NCBI GenBank assembly: GCA_030427635.1
Contig: JAUIBA010000001.1
Coordinates: 248,001-312,000, forward strand
Source of the DNA: Bacteroidia bacterium
Lineage (GTDB): Bacteria > Bacteroidota > Bacteroidia > Chitinophagales > Chitinophagaceae
Direction: 5' to 3'
DNA length: 64,000 nucleotides
This document shows, piece after piece, positions 54,398 to 62,980 of this stretch; within the stretch, counting starts at the first letter, position 1; each line of letters opens with the position of its first letter. The translations under genes were made by a program, and so were the position numbers. The notes beneath the pieces were generated by a model. It was not told the DNA's origin and made no database searches. It saw only the letters and a list, made by a program, of their open reading frames with translations.

Positions 54398-55447
54398 TTA
54401 TTGACCAGGTTCTGCAAATAGTGGATTATTGATAAATGTACTGTCAGTAAGTGTTTTCAGAAACGCCACTATATCTTTCTTGTCATCATCAGTCAGGTTT
54501 ATACCATCTTTTACCAGCGGGTCTGTTGTAACGGTGGCGTATACTCCCGTCCTGTAATGCTCCACCGCATCTTCCAGCGTACGCACACGGCCATCATGCA
54601 TGTATGGTTGTGTTATCGCTATGTTGCGCAGTGAGGGCACTTTGAATTTATACATGTCAGCCATGTCTCCGGTTATCCTGGCACGGCCACTGTCTGTCAT
54701 TACTATAGCTGGTGCCAGTCCGTTATTGCGAAATGAGAAGTCAGAAAACAGTGGCTCTTTATGGCAGGCTGCACAGTGCTGCCTGAATAAGGTTAATCCC
54801 CGCTCCTCATGAGTGTCAAATGTTCCCCCGGTCTCATTGCGCTCATGTTTATCATATCGGGAGTCTGCCGATACCATGATGCCCATAAACTGTGCCATAG
54901 CTTTGAATATACGCTGGCTGTTTATAGTCTCATCGCCAAATGCTCTTTTAAAGTGAGCTTTATACACAGCATCTGCAGCTATTCTGTTCACTGCCTCTGT
55001 TATCGGCAAATCCATTTCCAGAGGGTTCTGTATGGGATTTATAGGCTGGTTTTCCAGATTGTTTACGCCACCATCCCAGAAGAATGATGAATGCCAGGCC
55101 ATATTGGCCAGGCTGGGGGAGTTACGGGTACCCAGCCTGTCATCTACACCATGGCTCAGGTCATGGCCGGCATGGGCAAATGAGGCAAACTGCTGGTGGC
55201 AGCTGCCACAGGATACCGTACTGTCTCTGGAAAAGCGTACATCATAAAATAGTTTACGACCCAGCGTAAACCCCTCCCATGTCAGTTTATTGTTGGCAAA
55301 TGTATAAGCAGGCTCCGGCCAGCCCTTAGGCACATTCAATGCTACAGGCTCCCATGTTCTGGGGTCTATTGTTTCTTTTTTACAGCCTGCTGTCCATATT
55401 ACTAATGGCAGCAGTATGCATATACCCGATATAATTGCTTTTTTCAT
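54398..55447 (-). CDS. Dihaem cytochrome c peroxidase family lipoprotein (MauG/MbnH-like)
   Basis: A 349-residue exported protein with two c-type haem sites, CGSCH and CAACH, and a lipobox WTAGC. The family blocks GRKLFYDVRFSRDSTVSCGSC, GTRNSPSLANMAW, FWDGGVNNLENQ and YMHDGRVRTLEDAVEHY are intact. Such proteins reduce peroxide or, like MauG and MbnH, oxidise protein side chains. The MbnP-like gene 14 bp upstream supports the MbnH-like role. Confidence 0.9.
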   Translation of the reverse strand: MKKAIISGICILLPLVIWTAGCKKETIDPRTWEPVALNVPKGWPEPAYTFANNKLTWEGFTLGRKLFYDVRFSRDSTVSCGSCHQQFASFAHAGHDLSHGVDDRLGTRNSPSLANMAWHSSFFWDGGVNNLENQPINPIQNPLEMDLPITEAVNRIAADAVYKAHFKRAFGDETINSQRIFKAMAQFMGIMVSADSRYDKHERNETGGTFDTHEERGLTLFRQHCAACHKEPLFSDFSFRNNGLAPAIVMTDSGRARITGDMADMYKFKVPSLRNIAITQPYMHDGRVRTLEDAVEHYRTGVYATVTTDPLVKDGINLTDDDKKDIVAFLKTLTDSTFINNPLFAEPGQ

Positions 55448-55461
55448 CCCAGATAATCAGA

Positions 55462-56238
55462 TTACAGTCCGGCATAAGAAACCGTTAGCATGTTAGCATA
55501 GTTATCGGCCAGCATTTTTGCATTAGTACCTACAGAGTTGATAGTGTAATGACTGGCAAAGTCTATCACATTCGGCGATTTAAACATTGCGTTTACATCT
55601 GCATCTATGTGCACATGATTGTCTCCGCTTTTAGATACAGTTATAGCCGTAGGGAAAGTAAGTGTCACCGTGCGTTGGGTAGCATTGGCTCCTGCAAACC
55701 CTGCGGCATGATATATCAGTCCTTTATTGGATGCTCCGGATTGCGGAGAAGTGCCTTCCATTTTTACCATTATATACCCTGTGCTCCACGTCCAGAACAT
55801 ACCATGAGCAGGGTCCAGCGCACCGGATTGTGCCCCTGATACATTGCGCAGGCTGTCTACACCTATCATAAGTGTTACGCTGGTATAAGTATCATAGGGT
55901 ACATCTGAAAGGTCAAACGAAAGTGATGTGGCATCTTCCTGTTTTATCAGATGGTAGCTTTCACTTTCGGTATAGGTACCTTTTGCACCATTCAGCTTTA
56001 CATTGGTAATATAATAGTCGAATATGCTCACTTTAAAAGTGTCACCGTGCTCATTGACATAAGACTGGTCGTTGAGCGACAGATTACTGCTGCCTACCTT
56101 GTTAGCAAATTCCAGTTTTACTTTTCCGGTGCCGTCTTCCGGTACGGGGTCGGGGCTGGGCGGGTCTTTCTTCTCACATGAGGTCATTATCGCGCTTACC
56201 ATAAGCGCAGCAAATAACGTTTGTATCGTTTTCTTCAT
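55462..56238 (-). CDS. MbnP-like lipoprotein
   Basis: A 258-residue lipoprotein (lipobox MTSC, Cys21). It matches the MbnP-like family: VKLEFANKVG, FKVSIFDYYITNVKL, GVDSLRNVSGAQSGALDPAHGMFWTWSTGY and NHVHIDADVNAMF. Known MbnP binds copper after a Trp is oxidised to kynurenine by its MbnH partner. Candidate Trp residues lie in MFWTWSTGY. It precedes the dihaem peroxidase by 14 bp. A copper role here is inferred from the family; no methanobactin gene is present. Confidence 0.85.
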   Translation of the reverse strand: MKKTIQTLFAALMVSAIMTSCEKKDPPSPDPVPEDGTGKVKLEFANKVGSSNLSLNDQSYVNEHGDTFKVSIFDYYITNVKLNGAKGTYTESESYHLIKQEDATSLSFDLSDVPYDTYTSVTLMIGVDSLRNVSGAQSGALDPAHGMFWTWSTGYIMVKMEGTSPQSGASNKGLIYHAAGFAGANATQRTVTLTFPTAITVSKSGDNHVHIDADVNAMFKSPNVIDFASHYTINSVGTNAKMLADNYANMLTVSYAGL

Positions 56239-56248
56239 CCCTTTATTG

Positions 56249-56443
56249 TTATTTATTTGAAATCGTCCGGAACCGGGCTGCTAAACTATAGAGCCGGGTT
56301 GTAAGTATTACAATAGCTCCTGCTGCAAAGGCCGAAAGATATAGCCACATATTGCCGCTTCCGGTTACTGCGCTCTTTACTATTGTCAGGGTAGCTACTG
56401 CCAGTACCGTGGCTGCCACTATTATGTAGTTATTGTTTTTCAT
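56249..56443 (-). CDS. Small two-helix membrane protein
   Basis: A 64-residue protein with two membrane helices (residues 6-25 and 31-50). It is unrecognised. Its start overlaps the stop of the upstream gene by four bases (ATGA) and it ends 10 bp before the MbnP-like gene, which supports it as a real operon member. Confidence 0.65.
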   Translation of the reverse strand: MKNNNYIIVAATVLAVATLTIVKSAVTGSGNMWLYLSAFAAGAIVILTTRLYSLAARFRTISNK

Positions 56444-56850
56444 TCTCCTCTTCTTGTATGTTTCTTACCTGTTTCCTTATACATGCCTGCTATTTCGTGA
56501 AAGGTATCATGTACCTGAGCAAACTGTTTCATAATAGTACTGCTCTGTTCCTGACGCACTATGATAGCATTAAGTTTATCTGTTTCTTTCTGTAAGCGTT
56601 TCAGGTATGTACGCATTTCCTCGTTATCGTTAGCTTCCGGTATCGGAGATACATTCACCAGCTTGGCATTGGCAAAAAGCTCATGCGACCTTGTCTTGAT
56701 AGGTGTCATATCGCCTTCCTCTGCCGGATGGAATGTTTCAGAAAGAATATTCCGGAAAGTTCTCATCTCAGGCCAGTTCTCAAACTTTGGTTGACTAAAA
56801 GACGCTAACGAGCAAAACAATGCACACATCAGAATAACTACCTTCTTCAT
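56440..56850 (-). CDS. Exported helical protein, first gene of the MbnP operon
   Basis: A 136-residue protein with a signal peptide (residues 1-20, ending SFSQ). The mature part is mostly helical and contains WPEMRTFRNILSETFHPAEEGD near its start and VHDTFHEIAGMYKE near its end. The histidine-rich helices recall cytochrome c'-like four-helix bundles, but no CxxCH is present. It is unrecognised. A 15-bp palindrome lies 12 bp upstream of the start. Confidence 0.7.
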   Translation of the reverse strand: MKKVVILMCALFCSLASFSQPKFENWPEMRTFRNILSETFHPAEEGDMTPIKTRSHELFANAKLVNVSPIPEANDNEEMRTYLKRLQKETDKLNAIIVRQEQSSTIMKQFAQVHDTFHEIAGMYKETGKKHTRRGE

Positions 56851-57528
56851 ATATAATTGGTTGTTTATTTAATAAACATAACTATAGCATGTACATTTTC
56901 TGAATGCACAGGCAACAATAATAATGTACTACCCTAAAATTAATGACTATTCGTGTATAACAGTAGTTAGATTTTGTTAAAAACGGATATTTATGACGAG
57001 TATCAGCTTTTGTATTGTAAATACACTATCATCTATATCTGTGTGTATCAGGTGGTTAATTCCGTGTGTCAGTATTATCTTTTCTATGTCATATGTTCAT
57101 AACAGTTGTACCATGTTCGTTTGTTTTGTTCCGCAGTAAATTCATTTGCATTTTGCATTAGTTGCATGTATTTACGGTATATATAAATTTTCCCGCGAGT
57201 AATTTTCGTGAACTTTTTGAGCAGAAATCTATATGCATGTTGATATATTTTTGTGTTTACTGTGTTGATAATTATTAAATTATGTTGGTTGTTGTAGGGG
57301 CTTATACGTTTATACAATTTTAAAAGACAAATGCGCAGTTTTGCGTTAGCAGGTACATTTTTGCGCAGATGCTTCGTACCTCTGCTTATATTATATAATT
57401 TGTTGCTAATACAATAGGAATAAATCCCTTTTGCAGTTACAAAGGCTATAGCGCACAGGTTTTGTTTTGTATTTTTACTGCCTATTTATAATCAGGTTTG
57501 AAACTCCGTCTGCTGACGGTTGAATAAT
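56851..57528. other. AT-rich gene-free region between the MbnP operon and leuS
   Basis: A 678-bp divergent intergenic region, clearly more AT-rich than its surroundings. It contains a palindrome at 56863-56877 (GTTTATT-T-AATAAAC) and three copies of TTGCAT at 57145, 57152 and 57161. One short open frame on the minus strand (57084-57317) has low-complexity composition and no start support. I see no tRNA or conserved RNA. It probably holds the promoters of both flanking transcripts. Confidence 0.55.
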
Positions 57529-60324
57529 ATGGAATACAATTTTTCCGAAATAGAGAAACGCTGGAAGAAGTATTGGACAGATAATCATGTGTACAGAGTT
57601 ACGAATGGCGGAGATAAGCCTAAGTGCTATGTTCTGGATATGTTCCCTTACCCTAGTGGGGCAGGATTGCATGTAGGTCATCCGCTGGGCTATATCGCAT
57701 CTGATATCTATGCAAGGTATATGCGGCTGAAGGGATATAATGTACTACATCCCATGGGGTTTGATGCCTTTGGCCTGCCTGCAGAGCAGTATGCCATAGA
57801 AACCGGTCAGCACCCTGCCGATACTACAGCAAAGAATATTGCCCGGTACCGGGAGCAGCTTGATAACATTGGCTTCTGTTATGATTGGGAACGTGAGGTT
57901 CGTACCAGCGATGCATCTTATTATAAATGGACACAATGGATATTCCTGCGCCTGTTTCATAGCTGGTTCGACCGTGTATCGGGTAAGGCAAGAGAGATAT
58001 CTGACCTTATAGCTATATTTCAGACGGAAGGAAATACGGCACATCCATGCCCTGGCGATGATGCCATCAGCTTTAGTTCCGCTGAATGGCTTGCATATTC
58101 AGATACAGAGAAAAGAGCAGTACTGATGCAGTACCGGCTGGCATATCAGGGCTATGCTCAGGTATGGTGGTGCGAAGCATTGGGTACAGTTCTGGCAAAT
58201 GATGAGGTGGTAAATGGCGTGTCTGAGCGTGGTGGTCATCCTGTAGAGCGTCGTAATATGCGCCAGTGGTTTTTGCGTATTACAGAGTATGCCGATAGGC
58301 TGCTTACGGCACTGGATACACTGGAGTGGAGTGATGCCATGAAGGAGATGCAGCGCAACTGGATAGGGAAGAGCAGTGGAGCAGAAGTTGACTTCAGTGT
58401 AGCAGGTAAAAAAGCTGTTATAAAAGTCTTTACTACCCGTCCCGATACTATTTACGGAGTGGACTTTATGGTACTGGCTCCGGAGCATACACAGGTAGAT
58501 ACATTGACTACAGCAGACCAGGCCACGGCCATAGATACATACAGGCAGTATGTAAAGAGCCGTTCAGAACGTGAACGAATGAGTGAAGTAAAACAGGTAA
58601 CAGGATGTTTTACAGGCGCTTATGCTGTTCATCCTCTTTCGGGTCGTGAAATACCTGTATGGATATCAGAGTATGTGCTTGCTGGCTATGGTACTGGTGC
58701 TATTATGGCCGTACCCTCTGGCGATGAAAGAGACCATGGATTTGCTACGTACTTTGGCATTAGCATTACTAATATATTTGGTGAATTATATACAGGCACA
58801 GAGGCATACAGTTCTAAAACAGGAACCATTCATAATAGCGACTTCCTGTCGGGCATGACTGTAGCTGAAGCAAATGAAGCAGCTATAGCCACACTCGAAA
58901 AAATGGGTGTAGGTAAGCGACGTATCAACTATAGGCTCAGAGATGCAGGCTTCAGTCGCCAGCGCTATTGGGGAGAGCCATTCCCTGTTGTTTACGTAAA
59001 TGATGTACCCTACGGTGTCGATGAAACACCCGTTTCAGATTACACCTCGGTAGGTACGTTGCCGGTAGAGTTGCCTTATGTGCAGCAGTATGGTCCGGGA
59101 CCGGAAGGGCAGGGGCCACTTGCCAATCTGCCGGAATGGGTAGATCTACCTGTAGGTAAGCGGGAAACCAACACCATGCCCGGCTATGCGGGCAGCAGCT
59201 GGTACTTCCTGCGTTATATGGACCCCGGAAATGAAACGGAATTTGCCTCACGATCAGCTACCGATTACTGGCAGCAGGTAGACCTTTATGTGGGGGGTAC
59301 AGAACATGCGGTAGGGCACCTGCTTTACAGCCGCATGTGGACAAAGGCACTTTGTGACCTGGGGCATATAGGCTTTGATGAGCCATTCCGCCGGTTGCTC
59401 AATCAGGGTATGATACAGGGCAGCTCCAGACTGGTGTATCGTATTGCCGACAGCAATCGTTTTGTATCTGCAGGTCTCAGAAAGCAGTATGAGGTTACAC
59501 CGCTGCATGTAGATGTGAGCATGGTAGATGGGGTGAAACTGGATATGGACGCATTCAGGCAATGGCGTACAGAGTATGCCGGTGCTGAATTTATTACAGA
59601 GGCTGACGGTACTTATATATGTGGTACAGAAACTGAGAAAATGAGTAAGCGCTATTATAATGTGGTCAACCCTGACGATATTGTAGCACAGTATGGTGCC
59701 GATACTTTCCGTATGTATGAAATGTTTCTGGGGCCAATAGATGTTAGTAAACCATGGGACACAAAAGGAATAGAGGGGGTACATCGTTTTATAAAGAAAC
59801 TATGGCGCCTTTTTTCGGCAGAGAATGGTGAATGGAGCATTAGTGAAGAAGCCGCATCGCCTGCAGAACTTCGCACACTGCATAAGACTATAAAGAAAGT
59901 AGGGGAAGACATTGAGCGTTTTTCTTTCAATACCTCTGTATCGCAATTCATGATATGTGTCAATGAACTGTCTGCAACAAATTGTCATAAGCGCTCAATA
60001 CTGGAACCTCTGGTTACTATCATTACTCCTTTTGCCCCCCATCTTGCCGAAGAGTTGTGGCAGAATGCACTGGGACATAACACTACCGTACTGGATGCTG
60101 CATTCCCGCAATGCGAGGAGAAGTATCTGGTAGATAGTTCAGTTAAATATCCTGTGGGTATAAATGGAAAAACCAGAACTGAGCTGGAGTTTCCTGCCGA
60201 TGCAGCACAGGCCGATATTGAAAAAGCAGTGATGGAAGATGCTACGGTAATAAAATGGCTTGATGGCAAAACGCCTAAGAAAGTGATTTTCGTAAAGGGT
60301 AAGATGATAAATGTAGTTGTTTAG
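57529..60324 (+). CDS. leuS: Leucyl-tRNA synthetase
   Basis: A 931-residue class I synthetase that charges tRNA-Leu. The HIGH region is MFPYPSGAGLHVGHPLGY, the editing domain has TTRPDTIYGVDFMVLAP, and the KMSKS motif reads EKMSKRYYNVVNPDDIV. There is a Bacteroidota-type insertion before the KMSKS loop (about residues 625-700). The ATG at 57529 is preferred over a TTG nine bases upstream. Confidence 0.97.
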   Translation: MEYNFSEIEKRWKKYWTDNHVYRVTNGGDKPKCYVLDMFPYPSGAGLHVGHPLGYIASDIYARYMRLKGYNVLHPMGFDAFGLPAEQYAIETGQHPADTTAKNIARYREQLDNIGFCYDWEREVRTSDASYYKWTQWIFLRLFHSWFDRVSGKAREISDLIAIFQTEGNTAHPCPGDDAISFSSAEWLAYSDTEKRAVLMQYRLAYQGYAQVWWCEALGTVLANDEVVNGVSERGGHPVERRNMRQWFLRITEYADRLLTALDTLEWSDAMKEMQRNWIGKSSGAEVDFSVAGKKAVIKVFTTRPDTIYGVDFMVLAPEHTQVDTLTTADQATAIDTYRQYVKSRSERERMSEVKQVTGCFTGAYAVHPLSGREIPVWISEYVLAGYGTGAIMAVPSGDERDHGFATYFGISITNIFGELYTGTEAYSSKTGTIHNSDFLSGMTVAEANEAAIATLEKMGVGKRRINYRLRDAGFSRQRYWGEPFPVVYVNDVPYGVDETPVSDYTSVGTLPVELPYVQQYGPGPEGQGPLANLPEWVDLPVGKRETNTMPGYAGSSWYFLRYMDPGNETEFASRSATDYWQQVDLYVGGTEHAVGHLLYSRMWTKALCDLGHIGFDEPFRRLLNQGMIQGSSRLVYRIADSNRFVSAGLRKQYEVTPLHVDVSMVDGVKLDMDAFRQWRTEYAGAEFITEADGTYICGTETEKMSKRYYNVVNPDDIVAQYGADTFRMYEMFLGPIDVSKPWDTKGIEGVHRFIKKLWRLFSAENGEWSISEEAASPAELRTLHKTIKKVGEDIERFSFNTSVSQFMICVNELSATNCHKRSILEPLVTIITPFAPHLAEELWQNALGHNTTVLDAAFPQCEEKYLVDSSVKYPVGINGKTRTELEFPADAAQADIEKAVMEDATVIKWLDGKTPKKVIFVKGKMINVVV

Positions 60325-60344
60325 TCAAGTATTAGGATATCAGA

Positions 60345-61337
60345 ATGGCAGAGACAGCTCCTCCCCCCATAGTTAGTATTTTTGTTATTACTTACAGGCA
60401 CGAAAAGTATATTGCTCAGTGCCTGGATAGCTTGCTGGCGCAGGTCACAGATTTTCCCTACCAGATAGTATTGGGGGAGGATTTCAGCCCTGACCGTACA
60501 AGGGAGATATGTATGGCATATGCCGAAAAGTATCCTGACAAAATAAATCTGTTACCAACAACAGAAAATATGGGTGCAGTACGTAATGGCCTTAGAACAT
60601 ACAAAGCGTGTACCGGAAGGTATATAGCAATGTGCGAAGGTGACGATTACTGGACAGACATTCATAAGTTACAGAAACAGGTCGATTTTCTGGAGGCCAA
60701 TCCTGAATATTCTATGTGTTTTTCCCTGGTAGAGATAGTTGACGAACTTGGGTGGGATAAACCTTATGAATTTTATTATAAGGTTTTGGATAAGCAGGAT
60801 TATACAATAGAAGATTTCATAATGGCTGAGCGTAACCTCATTCCTACGCCGGCATTTATGTTCCGTAATATTTTCCCTGAAAAATTTCCGGACTTTCTGG
60901 TAAATGCAAGGGTGGGAGATCTCCCTGTACAGCTTATGGCAGCCGAAAAAGGTATGGCCAGGCTATTGCCGGGACGTATGGCCGTATACAGAAATCATGA
61001 AGGCGGTGCTACAAAATCAGAAGAGTTGCTGTTGATTGGTCAGCATGAAGAACTAAAGCTGTTTCACGGCTTTAATAAGTATACCGATTATAAATATAAC
61101 AAACTGCTCAGGCAGCGTTTTTTGGGCAATGCAAAAGTTGCACTCATATTTGGCTCCAGAAACCTGAAGGGAATGGCCAAACTGCGTAACTATTTCCTAT
61201 GGTTTCCTGAGTATATGAAGTACAGTGACAAGCTCAACATTCGCGAGATAATGTATTACCATACCATCCTGTTTGCACCCTGGGTACTCAGATTGTTTGC
61301 AAGCGGTGGTAAGCAATCTTCAGAGGTTAATAAATAG
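60345..61337 (+). CDS. Family 2 glycosyltransferase
   Basis: A 330-residue GT-A glycosyltransferase. It starts with the GT2 nucleotide-binding strand VSIFVITYRHEKYIAQCLDSLLAQ, followed by VLGEDFSPDRT and the metal-binding MCEGDDYWTD (DxD-type). The C-terminal half has no membrane helix. The likely role is in surface polysaccharide synthesis. It lies 20 bp after leuS and may be co-transcribed. Confidence 0.88.
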   Translation: MAETAPPPIVSIFVITYRHEKYIAQCLDSLLAQVTDFPYQIVLGEDFSPDRTREICMAYAEKYPDKINLLPTTENMGAVRNGLRTYKACTGRYIAMCEGDDYWTDIHKLQKQVDFLEANPEYSMCFSLVEIVDELGWDKPYEFYYKVLDKQDYTIEDFIMAERNLIPTPAFMFRNIFPEKFPDFLVNARVGDLPVQLMAAEKGMARLLPGRMAVYRNHEGGATKSEELLLIGQHEELKLFHGFNKYTDYKYNKLLRQRFLGNAKVALIFGSRNLKGMAKLRNYFLWFPEYMKYSDKLNIREIMYYHTILFAPWVLRLFASGGKQSSEVNK

Positions 61338-61532
61338 TTAGTCATATAGCATCTGTATATACTGAACTTGTTTGTGTATTGAACTTTAGTATATGGTTCA
61401 TTCTTTTGGTATGCACACATAGATATTAGTGTTACAGTTACAGAAGTAAGGAAATAATTACTAAATTCACTTTTAGGGCCTGATAGTTAATTATTCGGAG
61501 TCTTACGTCCGTATATTGAATTATATATTAAG

Positions 61533-62957
61533 ATGCCCGGTGTTTCCCATATGCACAGGATACTGATAATAGATGATGATAATGATATCAGGACACTACT
61601 CACCCGGTTTCTGACAAAGAACAACTTTGATGCAGTAAACGTGAGAAGTGGTGCGGCAGCAATGGACTGGATGCAGTCTAATGTTCCCGATCTTGTATTA
61701 TGTGACTTCAGACTGGAAGACTGCAGTGCTGTTTCACTTTTGCCGGGAATAAGGGAAATGCATCCCTCCTGTCCGGTAATTGTTATTACGGGATATAGTG
61801 ATGTAAAAGATGCGGTAGAAGTGATAAAGCTTGGGGCATATGACTATGTTACCAAGCCTCTTTTCCCCGATGAAATACTGCATACTATTCGTCAGGCTCT
61901 TAATAGGCCGTCAGTAGATGCGGGAGACTCTGGCCATGTTGCAGATACAGTTGCAACTTTAAAGAAAAGTGATGATGGTCTTTTTCTGGCAGGAGAAAGT
62001 GAGCAGTACAAAACAATTATGCGGCAGGTAGAGCTGGTAGCACCTACTAACTTCTCTGTTATAATATATGGTGAAAGCGGCAGTGGTAAAGAGGTGGTAG
62101 CACGTCAGATACATGCTAAAAGCAGTCGTTCTGCTGCACCTTTTGTGGCTATAGATTGTGGCGCCTTGTCGCGGGAACTGGCAGGTAGTGAACTATTTGG
62201 TCATGAAAAAGGAGCCTTTACCGGTGCTATTGCTAAAAAGACGGGTAGTCTGGAACTGGCAAACACGGGTACTATGTTTCTGGACGAAATCGGAAACCTT
62301 TCTTATGATATTCAGGTGTCACTATTGAGAGTGGTTCAGGAAAGGAAAATAAGGAGAGTAGGGGGGACTAAAGACATTGAGATAGATGTACGCATTATAG
62401 TAGCCAGCAATGAACGGCTATGGGATCTGGCGCGTGCCGGTAAGTTCCGCGAAGACCTCTACCACCGTTTTAATGAGTTTAGCATTGATGTGCCACCTTT
62501 AAGGGATCGTAAAGCAGATATTATGCAGTTTGCATATTTCTTCCTTAAGGCAACCAATGCAGAATTAGGCAAAACCGTGCAGGGCTTTTCGTCAGAGGTG
62601 CAGGAGATTTTTGAAAACTATGTGTGGTATGGCAACCTCAGGGAGCTCAGGAATGTGATAAAGCGTGCTACCTTATTGACAGAAGGTGATATAATCGGTG
62701 TCAGATCACTACCTTTTGAGTTGGCAAACTTTTCCAGGTTGCAGTTTGAGCAGTCACCCAGACAGGGAAGTATAGAAGACAATGCACAACCACTTGCCAA
62801 CAAACTAAAAACTGCTAACCTCGATGCAGAGTATCAGGTAATACTGGAAGCATTGAAAAAAGCCGGATACAATAAAAGTAAAGCCGCCAGATTGTTGAAT
62901 GTAGATAGGAAAACGCTTTATAATAAAATGAAGCAGTTCAGAGAATTGGATATGTAA
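61533..62957 (+). CDS. NtrC-family sigma-54-dependent response regulator
   Basis: A 474-residue three-domain regulator. The receiver domain has ILIIDDDND, the phospho-acceptor Asp in LVLCDFRLED and the Lys in YVTKPL. The AAA+ domain has Walker A GESGSGKE, the sigma-54 contact loop GAFTGA and Walker B TMFLDEIGN. The C-terminal Fis-type helix-turn-helix is KAGYNKSKAARLLNVDRKTLYNKMK. The next gene is a histidine kinase, likely its partner. The start may instead be the Met at 61551. No -24/-12 promoter is seen locally. Confidence 0.93.
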   Translation: MPGVSHMHRILIIDDDNDIRTLLTRFLTKNNFDAVNVRSGAAAMDWMQSNVPDLVLCDFRLEDCSAVSLLPGIREMHPSCPVIVITGYSDVKDAVEVIKLGAYDYVTKPLFPDEILHTIRQALNRPSVDAGDSGHVADTVATLKKSDDGLFLAGESEQYKTIMRQVELVAPTNFSVIIYGESGSGKEVVARQIHAKSSRSAAPFVAIDCGALSRELAGSELFGHEKGAFTGAIAKKTGSLELANTGTMFLDEIGNLSYDIQVSLLRVVQERKIRRVGGTKDIEIDVRIIVASNERLWDLARAGKFREDLYHRFNEFSIDVPPLRDRKADIMQFAYFFLKATNAELGKTVQGFSSEVQEIFENYVWYGNLRELRNVIKRATLLTEGDIIGVRSLPFELANFSRLQFEQSPRQGSIEDNAQPLANKLKTANLDAEYQVILEALKKAGYNKSKAARLLNVDRKTLYNKMKQFRELDM

Positions 62958-62980
62958 GATACGAAACAGGAATTAATAGT

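Noticed and set aside
57084-57317. 77-codon open frame on the minus strand in the leuS upstream region
   Set aside because: Low-complexity, AT-driven composition, no start or neighbour support.
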